Positions 59,552 to 64,000 of a stretch of DNA of 64,000 nt are shown here, one piece after another. The stretch is from Diplonema japonicum (taxonomy: Eukaryota > Euglenozoa > Diplonemea > Diplonemida > Diplonemidae). Position numbers and translations under genes: made by a program. The notes below the pieces were generated by a model, which ran no database searches, was not told the DNA's origin, and saw only the letters and a list, made by a program, of their open reading frames with translations. The DNA lies in NCBI GenBank assembly GCA_964019335.1, contig OZ025722.1, positions 62,001 through 126,000 on the forward strand, in the 5' to 3' direction. Every line of letters begins with the position of its first letter. Within the stretch, counting starts at the first letter, position 1.

Positions 59552-61335
59552 TTAACCCATAACACTCCAAGGCGCAAATATTTGTCGTTTTGAAAAATCG
59601 TTTTTTTCTCTAAGTACTTTTTCGTCCCCACGACTCCTGGATCTCCAAGAACGACTATAGCGAGGAGTTATTTTTAACTGCAATTCATGCTGCGCTGCAT
59701 CACTTTACCTTGTTATCCACCCACCAAGTGGGTCCCAAATCCGAGTAGATAGGCTAAAAACGAAAAATAACGGGTGTGCATACTGTGCCCAAATTGTTCC
59801 CAAAAAACGCAAAGGTAAAGCCAAAACAGCTACGGACGAGGTCCAACCTTCATGGGTAAGGGAGTTGGTACCCATAGAGACCATAAAATAGGCCAGTGGG
59901 GAGAAAAAAAGCTGTCCCGTGGTACGCAGCAACCTGACGACGCAAAATGGTTATTCCTTCGGTTTTTTTATAAGAAGCTAACAGACGTCATCCAAGAAGA
60001 GACAAACAAGCAAAAGGGCGCTGAGATTGATAAAATTTCGACCCAGGACTCCACCGCTTACTCGGATTGAGCATTGCGATGGGTTTACGGCGTGCCCAGA
60101 ATCAGCAGTCGTATTGGTCCACAAAATCCCCCTTTTCAGTAACACGATGCCCAGGAGACGCTGCTGGGAAATCAAATGTAGCCTCCACTTCACTCACACA
60201 GAAGAGTCAAACGGTGATGTGTTGTGAAGATACGAGGGTTTCTGGACAGAATTAGTGACAAGTGGGCAAAAGCAGCAGTACCAGGAAAATAATTAAGCAT
60301 TGACGAGACACTCGTACCTTCACGGGGCAATTGGGGGCTGCGGGTCTACTGTCCTTTCAAGCGTAAAAGATATGGCATAAAAATCTACTGCCTAAACTGC
60401 GTGAGCACGGGTTATCTTTTGTGTTTTCACATCCACGCCACCAAAATCGAGGGGCACGCACTTGAAGATTTCAGTGTTGTGGAAAAAGCGGGGCTGGGGT
60501 TAACAGAGCCTTTCCGGGGAAATGACAACACGGTAGTTTGCGATAGCTACTTTTTGACTGTGGGTCTGGCCGAAGCCCTGTGAAAGAACTGTGAGGGGCT
60601 TGCATTTCGTTGGGTGTTGCGGACTCTTCTGGTGGACCCTAGAAGTGACAATAGTTAACTGCCATGCACTTCAAATAAAATATGGTTCAGGGATGCCAAA
60701 GAGATACACAACCCTGGCTGCTTTAAAGAGCGCTTTCGAGAGAGCCTAATTTGATGGGTCCAGCGTTGCAAAAGCACCACTCCCGGCACCCAACTAGTGG
60801 TGCACACACACCCGATACCCCAGATTACACCAAACGTGACCGCTAGCCACTCAAAGGGGGCACCTCCAGGGTCTGCAGGTTGAAAGAATGCACAAAACGC
60901 ACAATCTACAAGTGCTACACCTGAAACCAACACCTCTGTCCAAATAAGTGCTTTTTTCGTACCACTCTTCCATCACCCCAAAAAGGCCTCTTGACGATTT
61001 CGAGGCCGATATTCCACCCGCAAATAGGCACTTCTCTCGGTCTGAGACATCTGAGGGGTCCTGATGCTGCCTTTTTTGTCCCAAGATGCTCAATTTACAC
61101 CCCCCCGTGCACAACCCATTTTGACATGGTCGTTTTTGAGCACCCTACGGCCATTCAACTCTTCATCCCCTTTGTATTTTTATTAATTTTTGAACTTTTT
61201 TTTTAATTTTCCTGGTCCAAAAAACCCGTTTTACCTGCAAACGGGGGTTGAATGCTGCCATTTTCCCCCTCAAATTATGAAAAGGAGCAAAAAAGGGACC
61301 CCTATGTAGATAGGCCCCGGAGTGTTATGGGTTAA
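59552..61335 (+). mobile_element. piggyBac-type DNA transposon, decayed
   Basis: TTAACCCATAACACTCC at 59552-59568 is mirrored exactly by GGAGTGTTATGGGTTAA at 61319-61335. TTAA duplications plus CCC-initiated inverted repeats are the hallmark of piggyBac. The interior of 1,784 bp holds a broken transposase. It landed in an A-rich stretch just downstream of the DOP1 gene. Confidence 0.93.
59852..60970 (+). pseudogene. piggyBac transposase relic
   Basis: Fragments in several frames match the family in order. FFYKKLTDVIQEETNKQ (about 59960-60010) corresponds to the N-terminal F-x-x-L-x-x-x-I-x-x-ETN motif. LSIDETLVPSRGNW with the first catalytic Asp begins at 60293, followed by KRYGIKIYCLNCVSTGYLL and then VVCDSYFLTVGLAEAL, whose Asp corresponds to the second catalytic residue. 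Near 60874-60965 a Cys-rich stretch (C..C......C..C...LC...CF) matches the C-terminal cysteine-rich domain. Several stops and frameshifts separate the pieces, so no active protein is made. Confidence 0.9.
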
Positions 61336-61388
61336 AAGAAAAAAAAAAGAAAAAAAATCCCTTTAGGGGGATGGGAGAGACATTATTA

Positions 61389-61445
61389 ATGGTTAAATAT
61401 ACGGTGCTCATACTCACTATATTCGCCCCTTTTGCACTTAAGGTA

Positions 61446-61490
<45 letters not shown>

Positions 61491-61575
61491 AGGAAGGCCC
61501 TTACTCCCAGGTTCTTTTCATTGGCGCCATAAGAGGTAGCGTATATTTTGGCTACATTTATTTAATTCCAGAATC
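61389..61575 (+). CDS. Candidate small membrane protein with introns (uncertain)
   Basis: ATG 61389 opens MVKYTVLILTIFAPFALK, a hydrophobic N-terminus, ending exactly at an AAG|GTACAA junction. A 50-nt A-rich intron (61443-61492) ends ACAG. The next exon continues EGPYSQVLFIGAIRGSVYFGYIY, a second hydrophobic stretch. The downstream end is unclear: several GT and AG pairs around poly-T and CT tracts allow further tiny exons. A small inner-membrane subunit is conceivable. The gene structure is not proven. Confidence 0.25.
61443..61492 (+). other. Possible cis-intron with about 44 A
   Basis: GTACAAAA...AACAG, 50 nt, phase 0 within the candidate gene. It has the same architecture as the better-supported introns. 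Confidence 0.4.
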
Positions 61576-62548
61576 GATTTTTTTTTTTCTCTCTCTCTCT
61601 CAATAACAGAGAGAGAAAAAAAAAAGTGGGTTTGGGAAACCCAGAATGCAAAAAAAAAAAAAAAGTACTTTTTTTTTTGCAGTTGGACTTATGTGGTGTA
61701 TGTGTTTAAAAAAAAAAAAGGGAAAATGTGGCGTGAAGTAACAACAGGAAATGAGAGAGAGAAAATAATACTCTATTTACTGCCAAAGTAATGACCTTGC
61801 CATTGTCCTGGAAGGCTCTGAAATTACTCGCAACTTCTCCAAGTCGTGCCTTTATTTCCCCCCTTAACGATAGTAACAAAGTAATGCCATGGTTTTCGTG
61901 AAGAAGAGTAATTTCAAAAATAAAAAAAATAATAATCTTCTCACTCAAACGATCGAAATTTCGTCCCCCCCCCATTTTTTTTTCTTCCATGATGGGTGAT
62001 TGGTCCAAAGGCATCTTTTTTTTGCACTGAAACTGGCACCTCTCCTTCTTAATTTAAAAAAAAAGGAGAGAGGAAAAAAAAAAAAAAGAGAAAAACAAAC
62101 CGTTTTTTCCCCCCCTTCATGAATATACGTACAAGGAGAGAGAGAAAATAGAGCTTTTTTTTTTGAACTACTTCCCAACTTTCCCTGAGTAACCCTCCCA
62201 CTTTTTTTCCCTTCTCGTTCTTGCCCCCTCCTGTTTTTCTCATTATTCTTATATTTTTTTTAAGAGGCCAGAGAAGTAAATAAAAGAAGAGAAAAATAAA
62301 AAAAAGAGAACAAAGAGGGAGGAGGAGGAATGATGCGTTGCACGGGAAAAAAGAAGAAAAAAAAGACTTTCTGTTGTATAACTCCAGCCAAAACATTCGT
62401 GTGTGTGTGGGGGTGAAGAATAATATTTTTATGTTTTTCTTTCTATTCTTTTTTTTTATACATCCCCACACTCAAATATATAAATTGGCTGTTGTCTAGG
62501 TAAACAGGCGGTATGTAATGTAAGACCCTTTGTAATTCATCTGATAGC

Positions 62549-62583
<35 letters not shown>

Positions 62584-62950
62584 GACTCGCTTTTGCGCTT
62601 CGTGAGATCACAAGGATCTTTCTTTTTTTTTCACTAAAAAATAAAATTTGAGAAGGGGGGGGAAAAAAAAGGAAAGAAAAAAAGTTTGAGAAAGATTAAA
62701 AAAAGAGAATGGTCAAAAAAATAATAATAAAAAACTCAATCTGCGAAAAACACAGACTCCCCTACCCCCCCTGGACAGTCTATTTGTGTTTTCTCTCTTC
62801 ATACACCTGCTATACACTTATGTATTTTTCTTTTCTTTTTTTTTTTATACCCCGCGCCCAGCAGTTTTCCATTTTCTTTTTCTTCCTCCTTTTCTTTCTC
62901 GCTTGATTTTCTCTCTCCGGTTTTTTTTTTTTTTTTTTATTATTATTATT

Positions 62951-62994
62951 TTTTATTTCTCTTCATTTTCCCATTTTTAATTTTCTATCTGCAG
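62951..62994 (+). promoter_or_regulatory. Probable trans-splice acceptor
   Basis: A T/C-rich tract ends TTTTCTATCTGCAG at 62994, 29 nt before the ATG at 63024; the space between is almost all A. Confidence 0.55.
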
Positions 62995-63023
62995 AAACAA
63001 AAAAAAAAAAAAAAAAAAAAAAA

Positions 63024-63512
63024 ATGTTTTTGCGAATATCACAAACCAGAGGACTGAGAAAGCTCCTTCAGAGACGATGGGTGCAGCAACCGGGAGAGGT
63101 ACAAGAACCAAAGAAGGAAGACGGGGAGGCAAAAACAATCTGGGAGGACTTCGACACCGCAAAGGAGATTCACCAAGGGATGGCGACCGAAGGCTTCGAG
63201 GATGTAGAAATAAAACCAGAGCATTATGCAATGGGCGTCCGTGCGTTTGCCTACGGAACCATCCTTGCAGTTTTCGGTGTAGGGTGCACCAGCTACATTG
63301 GGGGTAGATACATGGGCTTCACCCACTGGCGAGACGCAATTTCATACCTGCGGAACAGCCCTGAACGAGCAGCTCTCAATGCAACAACTGAAGGCCTAAC
63401 AGTCTACCGGCATGACGTAGATCTCCTAGACCCCAGCACGTGGAGAGAAACATGGGATGCAATTGTCACTGATGTGCAAAAAATCGAGGATGAGAAAAAA
63501 AAAAATGCGTAG
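63024..63512 (+). CDS. Small mitochondrial membrane protein, TMEM242-like layout
   Basis: 162 residues. The N-terminus (MFLRISQTRGLRKLLQRRW) is a basic amphipathic mitochondrial presequence. A single membrane helix lies at about residues 70-95 (VRAFAYGTILAVFGVGCTSYIGG), followed by a short motif GFTHWRDAISYLRN and an acidic helical tail ending EKKKNA. The order of membrane segment with G-x-G-x-x-x-Y then a short amphipathic tail resembles TMEM242, an inner-membrane factor for ATP synthase assembly; this is a weak family match. The ATG is at the end of an A run after the acceptor GCAG at 62994. Confidence 0.62.
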   Translation: MFLRISQTRGLRKLLQRRWVQQPGEVQEPKKEDGEAKTIWEDFDTAKEIHQGMATEGFEDVEIKPEHYAMGVRAFAYGTILAVFGVGCTSYIGGRYMGFTHWRDAISYLRNSPERAALNATTEGLTVYRHDVDLLDPSTWRETWDAIVTDVQKIEDEKKKNA

Positions 63513-63686
63513 GCTTGGAATTTTTTTTTTTTTTTTTTTTTTTCTACCCCGTCCCACACTTGTCAAAAAAAAAGGGGGAGAAGAGGTGGGAAAAAAAAAG
63601 TGAGTGGAGGGGGGTGACACCCCCCCCCCCCATTCCCTTTTTTTTGGAAAAAAAAAATTAAATAAAAAAAATATAAAAAAAATTAA
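63513..63686. other. Homopolymer spacer
   Basis: T22-like run near 63520-63543, C run near 63620-63631 and A runs. No gene is seen. Confidence 0.65.
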
Positions 63687-64000
63687 ATGACGACCTCTAT
63701 CGCAACATTGATGAAGCAGCGTGAGGAAGAGTTGCGCAAGGCAGCGGAGGAATCCCGGGCGAGAGCGGAAACACATCGAAGGCAAGCCGCGCAGGCGGTT
63801 CAGCAACAGGAGGAGCATTACCAGCTGCTCCTGGGCGGGTTGGGCGGGATACGGGAAATGGAAATACCAGCAACCGACACTCCATCAATACCCCGATCGC
63901 CCGCTAAAACTTCAAGAGAACCACGCCATGCTGCACCCACTACCAAACCCCGAACGACAAGAGGAACAACACCAAAATCAAAACGCAAACCAGCAGCGAA
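63687..64000 (+). CDS. N-terminal part of a coiled-coil protein (cut by window edge)
   Basis: The ATG at 63687 opens a frame to the right edge, about 104 residues. Residues 5-50 are a Glu/Gln/Arg/Ala coiled coil (MKQREEELRKAAEESRARAE), followed by GGLGGIREME and a basic Thr/Pro/Lys-rich disordered stretch (KTSREPRH, KRKPAA). No family is recognisable from this fragment. The basic tail suggests microtubule or nucleic-acid contact. Confidence 0.6.
   Translation, partial: MTTSIATLMKQREEELRKAAEESRARAETHRRQAAQAVQQQEEHYQLLLGGLGGIREMEIPATDTPSIPRSPAKTSREPRHAAPTTKPRTTRGTTPKSKRKPAA

Larger units (their letters stand above)
61336..63023. other. Homopolymer-rich spacer with one weak gene candidate
   Basis: A44-like run at about 61445-61489, T and A runs throughout, T38 near 62549-62582, and a CT repeat near 61590-61600. 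The only possible coding stretch is described separately (61389-61575). Other parts show no frame. Confidence 0.55.

Noticed and set aside
1-64000. tRNA, rRNA, spliced-leader RNA genes or CRISPR arrays
   Set aside because: I looked for cloverleaf box motifs, Sm-site leader repeats and spaced direct repeats and saw none I could support by eye.

Overview
The window is nuclear DNA of a flagellated protist. Every gene I can support lies on the + strand. Almost every start codon is preceded, within tens of bases, by a long pyrimidine tract and an AG, often with an A-rich leader between the AG and the ATG. Intergenic spaces can be under 100 bases. This looks like polycistronic transcription with spliced-leader trans-splicing. 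Because short GT-AG cis-introns are also present, a diplonemid-like euglenozoan is the best guess; a dinoflagellate or relative is the main alternative. This is inference from layout, not an identification.

The most unusual feature is homopolymers. Runs of A, T, G or C of 15 to 45 bases fill the intergenic spaces and also sit inside genes. Where they interrupt genes they lie in short introns of about 43-64 nt with GT...AG ends. Removing these introns restores continuous, homologous protein in a kinesin-2 tail, a Dopey/DOP1 protein, a TPR protein, a four-exon Gly/Gln-rich protein and a 92-residue protein.

Layout. 1-1.8 kb: C-terminal part of a kinesin-2-like motor. 1.8-4.2 kb: homopolymer-rich spacer with a poly-G-bounded repeat. 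4.2-14.6 kb: a secreted beta-propeller, a degenerate DEAD-box/RS protein and a 2,141-residue coiled-coil protein that carries a possible degenerate ADP-ribosyltransferase-like domain. 14.8-19.8 kb: a non-LTR retrotransposon (5'-truncated ORF1, intact endonuclease-RT ORF2) sitting between two T tracts. 20-33.5 kb: a coiled-coil/CH-like protein, the four-exon protein, a TPR protein, three unrecognised proteins and a secreted Cys-rich protein. 33.5-35.2 kb: spacer with a large palindromic foldback element related to the repeat at 3.2 kb. 35.3-44.2 kb: BCS1 AAA chaperone, B-box protein, TSNAXIP1-like coiled-coil protein, a small two-exon protein, a Golgi-type glycosyltransferase, a TRIM-like protein and an AA10 LPMO with CBM1-like modules. 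44.7-48.2 kb: ankyrin pseudogene, an unrecognised protein and MITE-like repeats. 48.3-59.3 kb: serine racemase/threonine dehydratase-type enzyme, a helical-repeat protein, an unrecognised protein and DOP1. 59.5-61.3 kb: a decayed piggyBac transposon with matching TTAA/inverted termini. 61.3-64 kb: homopolymer-rich spacer, a small mitochondrial membrane protein and the start of a coiled-coil gene cut by the window edge.

Functionally the genes are a mixed housekeeping set. Flagellar and cytoskeletal proteins (kinesin-2, TSNAXIP1-like, CH-like), mitochondrial proteins (BCS1, the 63 kb protein), trafficking (DOP1, glycosyltransferase) and secreted proteins suggesting polysaccharide degradation (LPMO, propeller, Cys-rich protein) are interleaved. 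There is no obvious pathway operon.
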